Below are positions 1 through 7,717 of a stretch of 45,803 bases of DNA, piece by piece. The stretch lies in the NCBI GenBank assembly GCA_900551675.1, contig URXH01000004.1:1-45803 (forward strand). Direction: 5' to 3'. Positions within the stretch are counted from its first letter, which is position 1; every line of letters starts with the position of its first letter. The notes under the pieces are model-generated. The model made no database searches. It was not told the DNA's origin and was given only the letters and a program-made list of their open reading frames with translations. The translations under genes were made by a program, and so were the position numbers. The stretch is from an uncultured bacterium (GTDB lineage Bacteria; Cyanobacteriota; Vampirovibrionia; Gastranaerophilales; Gastranaerophilaceae).

Positions 1-1756
1 GCAAGAATGTTTCATAATCACAGGCTTGCATTGTATAAATATCTTCTGGAATACAATTGATTTGTAAATTATTCATTAAATCATTTTCATTCAAAATTGT
101 ACCAATACAACATTGTCCTTTTATGCATTGTTCCTTTGCTTGTGCAAAATATTCATTTGGGGCTTTTTTACCAATGGAAATATTTACGCCTGTATCAAGA
201 TAAGTATAGTTCGCAACTTGATTATATTTTGCCTTATCTTCATATCCATTTTGTTTCAAATATTCTTTTGGAAAAATATGATGTACATCACCCATAACTG
301 AAATTAAATCAGCAACTTTTGTTGTATTTGAAAATAACGAAGCTTCAGCATTCCATACTTGTGCTGCGATATAAGTACTAAAATATGGACTATTAATAGA
401 AGAAGTCTCTAAATTCTGTACTAAACCAACTGTCCAAAATGTTTCAGATAATTCAGCTTCTTCTACTTCTTTAAAATATTCTTTAAAGCCCTTGGCTGCA
501 ATACTTCTCAAATCTTTATCCATTTGAGATTCTGGAGAACCTATATATCTACTTGTCAAAGTTGACATAATAAACCATTTTTGGACAAGACGTTTTACTT
601 CTATTTTATCAATATCTTTTGAATTACTTAGAAGTAAATACAATGTATATGCAAAATCTAAAGTCATTTGAGAATTTAGTAATTTTTCACTTATAAATCC
701 ACAACCTTTTATTGCAAGTACAAAGTTTTTAAAATTATACTCGTTCATGAAATTTTTAACGCCTGCTGTTAACTTGGCAAAACTTTCATCAGCAATTTCT
801 TCTTTGTATGTTCTTGTTTCAAAATCTCTACCTGAAAGTAAACTTACTAAATCACCTAATTTACCTCTACCAAATTTATGCATTAAGCAAACTCTCAACA
901 TATCATTATATTCAGGATCATAGATTGCTTCTTTATCGTCTTTTAACCATTTTAATAAACCTGCGAATTCAGATTTCATAAATTCATCATCTGTTGTGGA
1001 TAATTTTTCATAAAAATTCGGATCGACAGCTAAGTGACAGAAATAATCAATCGCTTTTCTAAGAATATTACCACCATATTTTGAGTCAGCAGCAATTTTT
1101 GACATTGCAAAGTCTGCTTCATTCAGACGTTTGCCTTGAGAGTTAATTCTTACAAATATTTCAGTAACTTCATTTATATCCAAGTCAGGAACTAAAATAA
1201 TTGTACCCATTTGACAAGTCCTAATATCTAATAATTTTTGAATAGCTCTATTTATAACATCACTTGATGTTTCTGGGTTGTTTTGAATATATTCATTAAT
1301 AAAATTAAATGCATTAAAGTCAGGTTTAAAGACTACTGAAATATCTGGAATCCAATTTTTACTTTTTACATGAGCAGGAGTTTGAACGGCAAAACGTTCT
1401 TCATCATCTTTAGCTAAAGGATTAAACGCTATTTTATATGCTTTTTGTTCATAGTCCTCTGTTAAAATTTGTTGTCCGGCAAGTGCAGTCATTAAAGCAG
1501 TAACACGTTGCTGTCCATCAATTAATATTTTTGTTCCGCCTGCTTCTCTGCCATCTTTTAAACGTACAGTTGGATTTTGCCATATGATTAAATATCCCGT
1601 CGGATAACCATTATACAAAGAATCAATCAAATCTCTTACGTTCTTAGGTTTCCAAACAAATGGTCTTTGAATTTCAGGAATAGAAATTTCCCCACTATTA
1701 ATAAAACCTAATATGTTATCTACTGAATATTGCGCAACAGAATATTTGTTAACCAT
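1..1756 (-). CDS. DUF262/DUF1524 GmrSD-like protein, C-terminus off window
   Basis: The frame is open for 585 codons from ATG 1756 and runs off the left edge, so the C-terminus is missing. The start has a good Shine-Dalgarno site (AAAGGAG, 6 bases upstream). Residues 26-35 read IPEIQRPFVW and residues 80-84 DGQQR, the signature of the DUF262 domain (ParB/Srx-like NTPase fold). Near the end, HHIFPK at about 492-497 followed by an N-rich stretch matches DUF1524, an HNH-type nuclease domain. This order is that of fused GmrS-GmrD type IV restriction enzymes, which cut modified phage DNA using NTP hydrolysis; DUF262 proteins also occur in BREX (BrxU) and other defence loci. It lies 39 bases downstream of the macrodomain gene on the same strand, so the two are probably co-transcribed. 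The family call is firm; the exact substrate is unknown. Confidence 0.88.
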   Translation of the reverse strand, partial: MVNKYSVAQYSVDNILGFINSGEISIPEIQRPFVWKPKNVRDLIDSLYNGYPTGYLIIWQNPTVRLKDGREAGGTKILIDGQQRVTALMTALAGQQILTEDYEQKAYKIAFNPLAKDDEERFAVQTPAHVKSKNWIPDISVVFKPDFNAFNFINEYIQNNPETSSDVINRAIQKLLDIRTCQMGTIILVPDLDINEVTEIFVRINSQGKRLNEADFAMSKIAADSKYGGNILRKAIDYFCHLAVDPNFYEKLSTTDDEFMKSEFAGLLKWLKDDKEAIYDPEYNDMLRVCLMHKFGRGKLGDLVSLLSGRDFETRTYKEEIADESFAKLTAGVKNFMNEYNFKNFVLAIKGCGFISEKLLNSQMTLDFAYTLYLLLSNSKDIDKIEVKRLVQKWFIMSTLTSRYIGSPESQMDKDLRSIAAKGFKEYFKEVEEAELSETFWTVGLVQNLETSSINSPYFSTYIAAQVWNAEASLFSNTTKVADLISVMGDVHHIFPKEYLKQNGYEDKAKYNQVANYTYLDTGVNISIGKKAPNEYFAQAKEQCIKGQCCIGTILNENDLMNNLQINCIPEDIYTMQACDYETFL

Positions 1757-1795
1757 ACTTAACTCCTTTTTCTTTAGCGTATCACAAAAAGGTTC

Positions 1796-2296
1796 TTAGA
1801 AAAGATTTTTGTATGTTTCAATTATTCTGTCATTGATGTCGATGAAAATAACTTTTTCAAAGCAATCGTATTTGTTTATAAATTCAGTCACTGTGTCGTA
1901 AGCGATTTTGCAAGCTTTATCTATCGGGAAATGGTAAACTCCACAGGATATTGCAGGAAATGCTATTGTTTTGATGTTATTTTCTTTCGCAAGAGTTAGT
2001 GCTGTTGTATAACAAGATTTCAAAAGCTCTGGCTCGTTTTTGTTTCCACCATACCAAACAGGACCTACCGTATGGATTACATATTTAGCAGGCAAGTTAT
2101 ATCCTTTTGTAATTTTGGATTGTCCCGTTTCGCAACCGTTTAGGGTTCTGCATTCAGCTAGTAACTCTTCCCCTGCAGCACGATGAATAGCTCCATCAAC
2201 ACCACCGCCACCAAGTAAGGTTCTATTCGCGGCATTTACAATTGCATCAACGTTCAATTTTGTTATATCCCCTTTTAAAATTTCTATTTCTGTCAT
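1796..2296 (-). CDS. Macrodomain protein (ADP-ribose/O-acetyl-ADP-ribose hydrolase-like)
   Basis: This 166-residue protein is a single stand-alone macrodomain of the MacroD/YmdB type. It shows GDIT at residues 9-12, VNAAN at 20-24 and the glycine-rich phosphate loop GGGGVDGAIH at 29-38, all ADP-ribose contacts in the family. Relatives deacetylate O-acetyl-ADP-ribose or remove mono-ADP-ribose from proteins or nucleic acids. The ATG at 2296 follows AAGGAG, with suitable spacing. It is the first gene of a two-gene minus-strand unit with the DUF262 protein, so a role in ADP-ribose signalling or in countering an ADP-ribosylating toxin during defence is possible. That role is inferred from context only; a housekeeping ADP-ribose function is the simple alternative. 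Confidence 0.93.
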   Translation of the reverse strand: MTEIEILKGDITKLNVDAIVNAANRTLLGGGGVDGAIHRAAGEELLAECRTLNGCETGQSKITKGYNLPAKYVIHTVGPVWYGGNKNEPELLKSCYTTALTLAKENNIKTIAFPAISCGVYHFPIDKACKIAYDTVTEFINKYDCFEKVIFIDINDRIIETYKNLF

Positions 2297-2438
2297 AATT
2301 TACTCCTTGCTTAATTACCTTTTAGTTTATTTTATCACTTTTGTGTCCAATTGATACAAAATTAAATTAAACAGTTCCAATTAAGGGTAATAAGAGCGAT
2401 TACTGTAGGTAGGAACAATACTTTATGAGGCAACGCAG

Positions 2439-3020
2439 ATGAAAAAGGATATAACATACAAAACAATTGTAATTGGACTTGGCAAAGGCGGGATTAGTGC
2501 AATGAACTATTTGTATCCAAAAGCTCAAGAGGAGGGTACAGAATTTTTAAGTATAGATTCAGATAGCGAAACTCTTAAGCATTCCGCAATACCACACAAA
2601 ATAAAAGTTGGAGATAAACTTGTAAACGGAGCAGGTTGTTATCGAAATTATTCTCTTGGTGAAGCTTGTGTGCATTCAAATAAAAGAAAAATCAGTAACT
2701 TTATAAAAGGTTCAGTAGATATAATAATATTAGTTTCATTGGGCGGGGGCATAAGCTCTGGCGGAATGGTTTCACTATTAAAACTTATAAGTGATCAAAA
2801 TATTTATACTAGGGTAATTTATACAATGCCTTTTGGATTTGAAGGAAATATCAGAAACACAAACGCAAGAAAAGCATTAAAGGAGATTAAAAAGTATGCA
2901 CACAAAGCAATTCCTGTTGAAATATGCACAGATGAAAAAATATCTTTGGGAGAATTGTTTTTGATGTCTGACAAGCTCATGGCAAGACTTGCAATAAGAG
3001 AGTTGCATGATTTTTGCTAA
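2439..3020 (+). CDS. Short divergent FtsZ/tubulin-fold protein
   Basis: The 193 residues align by eye with the N-terminal GTPase domain of FtsZ. A GLGKGG loop lies at 13-18, the strand IDSDSETL follows at about 39-46, and the tubulin signature region LGGGISSGG is at 101-109. The MPFGFEGN stretch at 130-137 matches the FtsZ PF.FEG motif, and the end corresponds to the NDKI...AF helix region. It stops where FtsZ would continue into its C-terminal activation domain, so it lacks the T7-loop catalytic half and the C-terminal peptide. The signature is degenerate (FtsZ: GGGTGTG), so GTP binding is uncertain. GAGG about 9 bases before the ATG is a fair ribosome site. Its neighbours are phage-like, which suggests an element-encoded FtsZ paralogue or an interfering decoy rather than the cell-division gene. 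Confidence 0.72.
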   Translation: MKKDITYKTIVIGLGKGGISAMNYLYPKAQEEGTEFLSIDSDSETLKHSAIPHKIKVGDKLVNGAGCYRNYSLGEACVHSNKRKISNFIKGSVDIIILVSLGGGISSGGMVSLLKLISDQNIYTRVIYTMPFGFEGNIRNTNARKALKEIKKYAHKAIPVEICTDEKISLGELFLMSDKLMARLAIRELHDFC

Positions 3021-3035
3021 GGCTAAAATCCTTGG

Positions 3036-3108
3036 TACAGAATTGTAAACAAAGATTTACAATCCTGTATATCAAGAGCCAAACTTATTATAAGCTTATT
3101 GATAAGCT
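3036..3108. repeat. Two AT-rich hairpins between orphan genes
   Basis: Two perfect inverted repeats lie in the 168-base gap. ATTGTAAA (3042-3049) pairs with TTTACAAT (3056-3063) and the stem extends past one mismatch to ACAG/CTGT. AGCTTAT (3093-3099) pairs with ATAAGCT (3102-3108). Neither is followed by a proper T-tract, so they are better read as regulatory or mRNA-stabilising structures than as a terminator. Confidence 0.5.
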
Positions 3109-3188
3109 ATAAATATTGTTAAATCTAAACTTGGGGCTTGTCAAATTTTGTAAATAGCCTTAGAATGAGCATGACAGGAGAGAACATT

Positions 3189-3536
3189 ATGAGTTTTACA
3201 ATTAGTTCAAAGATAGACAATAACTCTATAAAATACTCAAATGGGCTTCAATCAATGGAAGCTTTGATTGCTGACATGGTCTCTTCAATTAACGAGCCGG
3301 TAAGACATAAATGCAAAAAAATTCGTCAATATATGCAAGCATTCTTACTTGATCTCATCCGCTCGATTGCAACTTTTGAAATATTTGTTCTTCCTCTTAA
3401 AGATTTGGAAGCACAATTACGCATTTGGGAGATTTTACAACTAAAAATCCCGATTTTATCAGAGATAAATTTAAAAAAAGTAATTCAAATACAAGTTTTT
3501 CATAACGACGATACAACTCCTATTTTGCTTGTTTAA
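3189..3536 (+). CDS. Hypothetical protein in phage-like cluster
   Basis: I do not recognise this 115-residue protein. The ATG at 3189 is preferred over the upstream TTG at 3138 because AGGAGAGA lies 4-9 bases before it. There is no signal peptide. The middle (about residues 35-90) is predicted helical, with a hydrophobic patch FLLDLIRSIATFEIFVL, and the C-terminus is short and beta-like. It sits between the FtsZ-like gene and the ParB-methyltransferase gene on the same strand, so it probably belongs to the same mobile segment. Function unknown. Confidence 0.6.
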   Translation: MSFTISSKIDNNSIKYSNGLQSMEALIADMVSSINEPVRHKCKKIRQYMQAFLLDLIRSIATFEIFVLPLKDLEAQLRIWEILQLKIPILSEINLKKVIQIQVFHNDDTTPILLV

Positions 3537-3549
3537 TTTTCAATATTTA

Positions 3550-3600
3550 TTGCACGGGTAATTTTTTTCTATGCATCAGAAGGCATAATTTGTGGTGCAA
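3550..3600. promoter_or_regulatory. Nested inverted repeat upstream of the methyltransferase gene
   Basis: TTGCAC (3550-3555) pairs with GTGCAA (3595-3600), and TATGC (3570-3574) pairs with GCATA (3583-3587) inside it. This gives a two-tier stem ending 35 bases before the ATG at 3636. Position suggests an operator or a structured leader controlling the methyltransferase; this is inference from symmetry only. Confidence 0.35.
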
Positions 3601-3635
3601 AAATTGTGTAAATAATAACAAATACGGAGGTTCGT

Positions 3636-5018
3636 ATGAATTCTGATAAAAAAATAAAATTGGATCCTGAAGCTATTGAGAGCGCGATGCGCCACTTTAG
3701 AAAAGTGGTACTTGAAGGTAAACATCCAAACAACAATTTGCAAATGATTGATATGGCTTCAATTACTGTAAGAAATAAAAGCTTGCGTAAGCATTCTCCA
3801 AAGCAGCTTCAAAAATTAATAAATGCTATCAAAAAGTTTGGTTTTACAAACCCAATTCTGATTGATAAAAAGTTAAAAATTATAGCGGGGGAGTTGCGGC
3901 TTTTAGCCGCAAAAAAACTTGGATTTTGTCAAATTCCGGTGATAATTCTTGAAGATCTGACTGATGAAGAAGCTGAAGCTATCAGAATTTTAGACAACAG
4001 AATAGCAGAAGACAGCGAATGGAATTACGCAAATTTGCAGGAAGTCATCGAAAATTTAGGGAAATTTGACATCAGTTTTGAAGATTTAGGTTTTGAGACT
4101 GTCGATTATGACAAAATTTTCCTAAATAACGATTCTGAAGAGAGTGAAGTCAAAAACTCTGAACAAGAAACTGTAGACTGGCTTGATGCAAATATCCCGA
4201 AAAGAGCTAACTTATGGGATTTATGGCGATTAGGTGACAACTTTATCCTATGTGCAAATTCATTATTACAAAAGGCTTTTGAAATACTTATGCAAGGCGA
4301 ACTTGCTCAAATTGTTATTACAGATCCACCATATAACTGCAAAGTTAACGGCCACGTATGCGGCTTGGGCAAGGTTAAGCATAATGAGTTTGCAATGGCA
4401 TCAGGAGAGATGACAGAAGCTGAGTTTGCAGAATTTATCTCAGGCTTTATGCAACATCTGGTAAAATTCTCGTCTGACGGTTCACTGCATTACATCTTTA
4501 TGGACTGGCGGAATATTAATATTTTGCTGAATCAGGGTAAAAAGTATTATACCGAATTAAAAGATATAGCAATCTGGAACAAATTATCGGCTGGAATGGG
4601 TTCTCTCTACAGAAGTCAGCACGAGATGATTCCTATCTTCAAAAACGGTAAAGCCAAGCATCAAAACCATATTCAACTAGGGAAATATGGCAGGTATCGT
4701 TCAAATGTTTGGGATTATCCTGGAATTCGAGCAACCAACCCAGCATCTTTAGAGTTGCTTAAGCTCCATCCGACGGTAAAATCAACGCCATTACTTCATG
4801 ATATTCTGCAAGATACGTCTTCAAAAAACGATATTGTCTTAGATTGTTTTGGCGGTTCAGGTTCTACTCTTTTAGCTGCGGAACGCTGTAAACGCAGGGC
4901 ACGGCTGATTGAAATTGACCCAAGATATGTTGATGTGTGTATCTATCGCTGGGAAAAAGAGACTGGAAAAACTGCTAAGTTGGTTAAAAATTATGAGGAG
5001 ATTGAAAATGGAAAATAA
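3636..5018 (+). CDS. ParB-domain DNA (adenine-N6) methyltransferase
   Basis: This 460-residue fusion protein starts with a ParB/sulfiredoxin-like domain (about residues 40-150; AGELRLLAAKKLG at 84-96, the GxxR-type nucleotide pocket). A class I methyltransferase domain follows. DPPYN at 230-234 is catalytic motif IV, and DPPY favours N6-adenine as the target. FGGSG at 405-409, after LD, is the S-adenosylmethionine-binding motif I. Motif IV before motif I is the beta-type order. Such ParB-methyltransferases are common in prophages and conjugative elements, usually without a partner restriction enzyme, and protect or mark element DNA. GGAGGT lies 6 bases before the ATG. The downstream DUF5681 gene overlaps its end by 11 bases, which suggests translational coupling. 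Confidence 0.92.
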   Translation: MNSDKKIKLDPEAIESAMRHFRKVVLEGKHPNNNLQMIDMASITVRNKSLRKHSPKQLQKLINAIKKFGFTNPILIDKKLKIIAGELRLLAAKKLGFCQIPVIILEDLTDEEAEAIRILDNRIAEDSEWNYANLQEVIENLGKFDISFEDLGFETVDYDKIFLNNDSEESEVKNSEQETVDWLDANIPKRANLWDLWRLGDNFILCANSLLQKAFEILMQGELAQIVITDPPYNCKVNGHVCGLGKVKHNEFAMASGEMTEAEFAEFISGFMQHLVKFSSDGSLHYIFMDWRNINILLNQGKKYYTELKDIAIWNKLSAGMGSLYRSQHEMIPIFKNGKAKHQNHIQLGKYGRYRSNVWDYPGIRATNPASLELLKLHPTVKSTPLLHDILQDTSSKNDIVLDCFGGSGSTLLAAERCKRRARLIEIDPRYVDVCIYRWEKETGKTAKLVKNYEEIENGK

Positions 5019-5508
5019 TATTGACAAATTTCTCGAGATACAAAACTCGTTACATAAGGATAATGAGCACCGTCAAGAAATCAAAGATAAATTGTACGAA
5101 GTTGGGTACAAAAAACCACCTGTCAGCGGGCAATTTAAAAAGGGTGTAAGCGGTAACCCCAGAGGGCATAAGAAAAAAGTGCTGCCTAAAACAATTATGG
5201 AAGCGTTGCGTCTAGCATTTATACGAGAAGCTACGATTACTAATGAAAACGGAACTCGTGAAAAAATTTCTTTTATACAGCTTTTCGCACAAAAAATAGT
5301 GCAGGATGCGATTAAAAATGACGGGCCTTCTCGAAAAATGCTTCTGCAGAACCTGAATTTGCTGAACTTTGATTTCTGGCAGATGATTGAAAATAAGGCA
5401 TTTGAGGATTTTGAGCCTGAAACAAGCGAAGAAGATGAAAAATTCTACAAAGATACTTTGCGTAAAATCTTAGAAGATTATTACCGAAATAATCCTGAAA
5501 ATTTGTAG
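5008..5508 (+). CDS. DUF5681 domain phage-associated protein
   Basis: The start at 5008 (166 residues) is chosen because GAGGAG lies at 4995-5000 and because it gives an 11-base overlap with the methyltransferase. Residues 41-53 read GQFKKGVSGNPRG followed by a lysine run, the hallmark of DUF5681. That is a short basic N-terminal motif of phage and prophage proteins often encoded beside terminase genes. The rest is helical and acidic (ETSEEDEKF near residue 133). The role is unproven; a small DNA-packaging or DNA-binding accessory is plausible. It is the last gene of the 2439-5508 plus-strand cluster and is followed immediately by a strong terminator. Confidence 0.8.
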   Translation: MENNIDKFLEIQNSLHKDNEHRQEIKDKLYEVGYKKPPVSGQFKKGVSGNPRGHKKKVLPKTIMEALRLAFIREATITNENGTREKISFIQLFAQKIVQDAIKNDGPSRKMLLQNLNLLNFDFWQMIENKAFEDFEPETSEEDEKFYKDTLRKILEDYYRNNPENL

Positions 5509-5518
5509 TGTAACTGCG

Positions 5519-5556
5519 AAAATTCCCTGTTTTTATTTGAACAGGGAATTTTTTAA
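5519..5556 (+). terminator. Rho-independent terminator after the phage-like cluster
   Basis: AAAATTCCCTGTT (5519-5531) pairs perfectly with AACAGGGAATTTT (5540-5552) across an 8-base loop. The stem runs into T6, 10 bases after the DUF5681 stop. The A-rich left arm lets it work on the minus strand too. Confidence 0.85.
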
Positions 5557-5605
5557 AAGCCTTACCGCAAGAGTATTTTAATAGTAAAAAACTCATATTC
5601 TAAAT

Positions 5606-5645
5606 AAAATTCCCTGAAAATTGAATTAGCAGGGAATTTTTCTCT
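5606..5645. terminator. Second terminator with nearly the same stem
   Basis: AAAATTCCCTG (5606-5616) pairs with CAGGGAATTTT (5630-5640) over a 13-base loop, followed by TTCTC. The 11-bp stem sequence is identical to that of the terminator 75 bases upstream, though the loops differ, so it is a local duplication of the stem. On the minus strand it could end transcription from the 5810-6226 gene. Confidence 0.65.
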
Positions 5646-5809
5646 ATAAATATTCTATTTGTAGGGCCTATAAATAGAGCCTCTTGCTCACGTGTCCGCC
5701 CTCTCCAGTTTATGACTTTTTCTTAAATTTAATAGAGCAGAAAACTCATTTTATGAATTTTTAAAAGATATTTCTACAACAAGAAATACAACATAAGAAT
5801 TAAGATAAA
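5646..5809. other. Intergenic remainder, no gene seen
   Basis: Together with the two terminators this completes a 301-base gene-free stretch. It contains a GC-richer patch (5666-5710) with no tRNA fold and no open frame supported by a ribosome site. Nothing else is recognised. Confidence 0.5.
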
Positions 5810-6226
5810 CTATTTTGCGGAATAAGATATGGAAGGATGTCTCAAAGCTCCCCCGCCGATTCTGTAAGAAGCTCCGCTTCTGACTGTTCTTACAGTACTG
5901 ACACCGCCAGACTGACCGATAATACCTCCCCCGAAATTTGGCTTATGCATAGGAAAAGCACTGTATATTACATGCGAGCCGCCGCCTCTTTTTTTCGGTT
6001 CATTTTCCGCAAGATGGTAGCCGTTCTCGTCATATTTGCTTTTCTCATAAGGATTTACATAAACGTAACGCACCTGCGGCTCAGGTTTTTTATAAGGATA
6101 ATAAGTAATTCTTGAACCTGAAGCATTATTCTGTGCGCCGTATCTCAATACAGTTCGTGCATCAGCCGGCATAAACATCGAACATATAAACATTAATATA
6201 AACAAAATCGCTAATTTATTTTTCAT
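5810..6226 (-). CDS. Small secreted Gly/Tyr-rich protein
   Basis: The start at 6226 is preferred to the longer frame because GCAGGAG lies 5 bases upstream. The 138-residue product then begins with a clean signal peptide (MKNKLAILFILMFICSMF, cut near ADA-RT). The mature part is rich in Tyr, Gly, Ser and Lys, with YYPYKKPEPQ, a GGGSHVIYSAFPMHKP stretch and a GGGIIGQSGG turn. There are no cysteines after the signal and no known domain. It is probably an exported surface or periplasmic protein of this lineage. Its function is not recognised. Confidence 0.7.
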   Translation of the reverse strand: MKNKLAILFILMFICSMFMPADARTVLRYGAQNNASGSRITYYPYKKPEPQVRYVYVNPYEKSKYDENGYHLAENEPKKRGGGSHVIYSAFPMHKPNFGGGIIGQSGGVSTVRTVRSGASYRIGGGALRHPSISYSAK

Positions 6227-6362
6227 TTTCACTCCTGCTACAAAGATATGATTTCCCTTTATATATATAAAAACGAAAAATAGAAAAATTTGCCACAAAA
6301 TTGCATATTTTGTGTAAAGTTTTATTAAAAACCCTGAATAGATTTTCACAACAATATGGAAA

Positions 6363-6578
6363 TTATTTATTTCTTATAAATTCAATATGGTAGCCCAAAA
6401 TTTTAGCAATTGCCTGACATTCTTTTAATGTCAAAGAATCTCTGTCAAGCTTTCCGTATAAGCTTTGTCTTGTGTAGCTTTTACCTAATTCTTCTGTCAT
6501 CAACTGCGCAAGTTTAATCACAGATACATTGTTCAAAGTCAATAAAGAACGAATATAGCTTTTATTTGCATTATCCAT
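6363..6578 (-). CDS. Small helix-turn-helix regulator-like protein
   Basis: ATG 6578 gives 71 residues; a TTG at 6584 would add two. The sequence has a helix-turn-helix cadence: SVIKLAQLMTEEL, SYTRQSLYGKL as recognition helix, then TLKECQAIAKILGY. This resembles a minimal XRE/Cro fold as found in phage-type regulators. It is divergent from the XRE gene at 6692, with a 113-base intergenic region holding a 26-bp palindrome. On its own strand a TATAAT at about 6586-6591 lies very close to the ATG, so its mRNA may have almost no leader. The regulator call comes from fold-like pattern only. Confidence 0.65.
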   Translation of the reverse strand: MDNANKSYIRSLLTLNNVSVIKLAQLMTEELGKSYTRQSLYGKLDRDSLTLKECQAIAKILGYHIEFIRNK

Positions 6579-6596
6579 AATCAAATTATATTTTTA

Positions 6597-6648
6597 TTGA
6601 CAAAATAGTTCCAATAAAGTAGAATATGTCTTATATATAAGACATATT
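6597..6648 (+). promoter_or_regulatory. Strong promoter overlapped by a 26-bp perfect palindrome
   Basis: TTGACA (6597-6602), a 17-base spacer and TAGAAT (6620-6625) form a near-consensus promoter aimed at the XRE gene at 6692. A perfect 26-bp palindrome (6623-6648, half-site AATATGTCTTATA) overlaps the -10 box and the start point. That placement is typical of a repressor operator. The likely ligand is one of the two flanking small HTH proteins, which would give autorepression (inference). Confidence 0.72.
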
Positions 6649-6691
6649 TAATATGAATGAGAATATTATAAAGAAATTTTAAGGATATTAT

Positions 6692-6901
6692 ATGAATATA
6701 AAAGAAAATATGCGTTTTATAGGAAATAAAATAACAACAAAACGAAAAGAGGCAGGTTATACAATTGCAGAACTTGCGCAAAAAACCTTACTGCCTGTAT
6801 CCGTAATAAAAAAGGCTGAAAAAGGCAGCACAACAGTAAGTTTTGATGAGTATCTTACAATTTTTTATGTTTTGAATCTTATTGCTCCCGAATTTTTATA
6901 A
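6692..6901 (+). CDS. XRE-family small transcriptional regulator
   Basis: The 69 residues form one Cro/C1-type helix-turn-helix domain: IGNKITTKRKEAGYTIAELAQKT, recognition helix LPVSVIKKAEKG, then SFDEYLTIFYVLN. AAGGAT lies 6-11 bases before the ATG. There is no effector domain, so it acts as a simple DNA-binding switch. The promoter/palindrome just upstream suggests autoregulation and control of the divergent gene. The 3' end overlaps the convergent pgeF gene by 6 bases. Confidence 0.82.
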   Translation: MNIKENMRFIGNKITTKRKEAGYTIAELAQKTLLPVSVIKKAEKGSTTVSFDEYLTIFYVLNLIAPEFL

Positions 6902-7636
6902 TTTTACTACCGCACTGTGTCTGTTTGTTGTTGCATTTTCTTTGCGGTAAGAGAAAAAGAGGTCATTATTGCAAACTGTGCAATACGGGCATACATCAAT
7001 ATTTTCGGGTTTCACACCGGATTCTAAAAGCTGGCGTTTATTTATTCCTTTTAAATCAACGTAAATATTTCCCTGACGTATTTCATAAAGTCCTGAAAAA
7101 TCCAGAACCGTTTTGGAAAGCGCTCTATATACATCTTCTCCGACATTATAGCAGCAGAAGGATATTGCAGGACCTATGGCGCATTTTAAATTTTCGGGCT
7201 TTGAATAAAATTCTTCTTTCATTTTTTGAACGGTTATTGAAGCTATATTGCTTGCCGTACCGCGCCATCCCGCATGAGAAACTGCTGCAATATTATTTTC
7301 CGCATCATAAATTATAACAGGCGTGCAGTCAGCAAAATTCAAAAAGACAGCCTGAATTTTATTAGTCAAAATCAACCCGTCGGTATCAGGGTAAGAGATT
7401 TGCCCGATTTTTGCGATATCAACATTTGAGGTATGAGTTTGTGAAGGATGAATTAAATTTTTTTCATCAATCCCTAAATATTTGCAGATATCTTTTTTGT
7501 TATCTTCAACAATTTTTTCAAAATCAGGTTCTTTTGTTTTTATAACGCTTTCTCTCGTTGTAAAAAAGTGGTTCAAACCGTTTAACAAAGAACTTTTTAA
7601 TATCTTTTTTCCGCTAATTTCTTCAAAATAAAACAT
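6896..7636 (-). CDS. pgeF: Peptidoglycan editing factor PgeF (YfiH, laccase-domain family)
   Basis: The 246-residue protein carries the family's metal-site motifs in order: SQTHTSNV (His68), FADCTPV (Cys104) and SHAGWRGT (His121). GPAISFCCYNVG and a C-terminal SYRKE...R follow. PgeF-type enzymes remove wrongly incorporated L-serine from UDP-MurNAc, and relatives act as purine nucleosidases or polyphenol oxidases. Normal length; complete. The ATG has no Shine-Dalgarno site; instead TGT-TATAAA on the minus strand ends 7 bases before it, so the mRNA is probably leaderless. Confidence 0.9.
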   Translation of the reverse strand: MFYFEEISGKKILKSSLLNGLNHFFTTRESVIKTKEPDFEKIVEDNKKDICKYLGIDEKNLIHPSQTHTSNVDIAKIGQISYPDTDGLILTNKIQAVFLNFADCTPVIIYDAENNIAAVSHAGWRGTASNIASITVQKMKEEFYSKPENLKCAIGPAISFCCYNVGEDVYRALSKTVLDFSGLYEIRQGNIYVDLKGINKRQLLESGVKPENIDVCPYCTVCNNDLFFSYRKENATTNRHSAVVKL

Positions 7637-7717
7637 AATTATATTTATAACATAAAAGATTAATTGAATAAAATTAAAAAATATGTTAAAATTTCCACGA
7701 AAAAAGGAGAATTATTT

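Noticed and set aside
97..301. Two plus-strand open frames of 62-66 codons
   Set aside because: They lie antisense to the DUF262 gene, whose 585-codon frame and motifs are clear; no ribosome site supports them.
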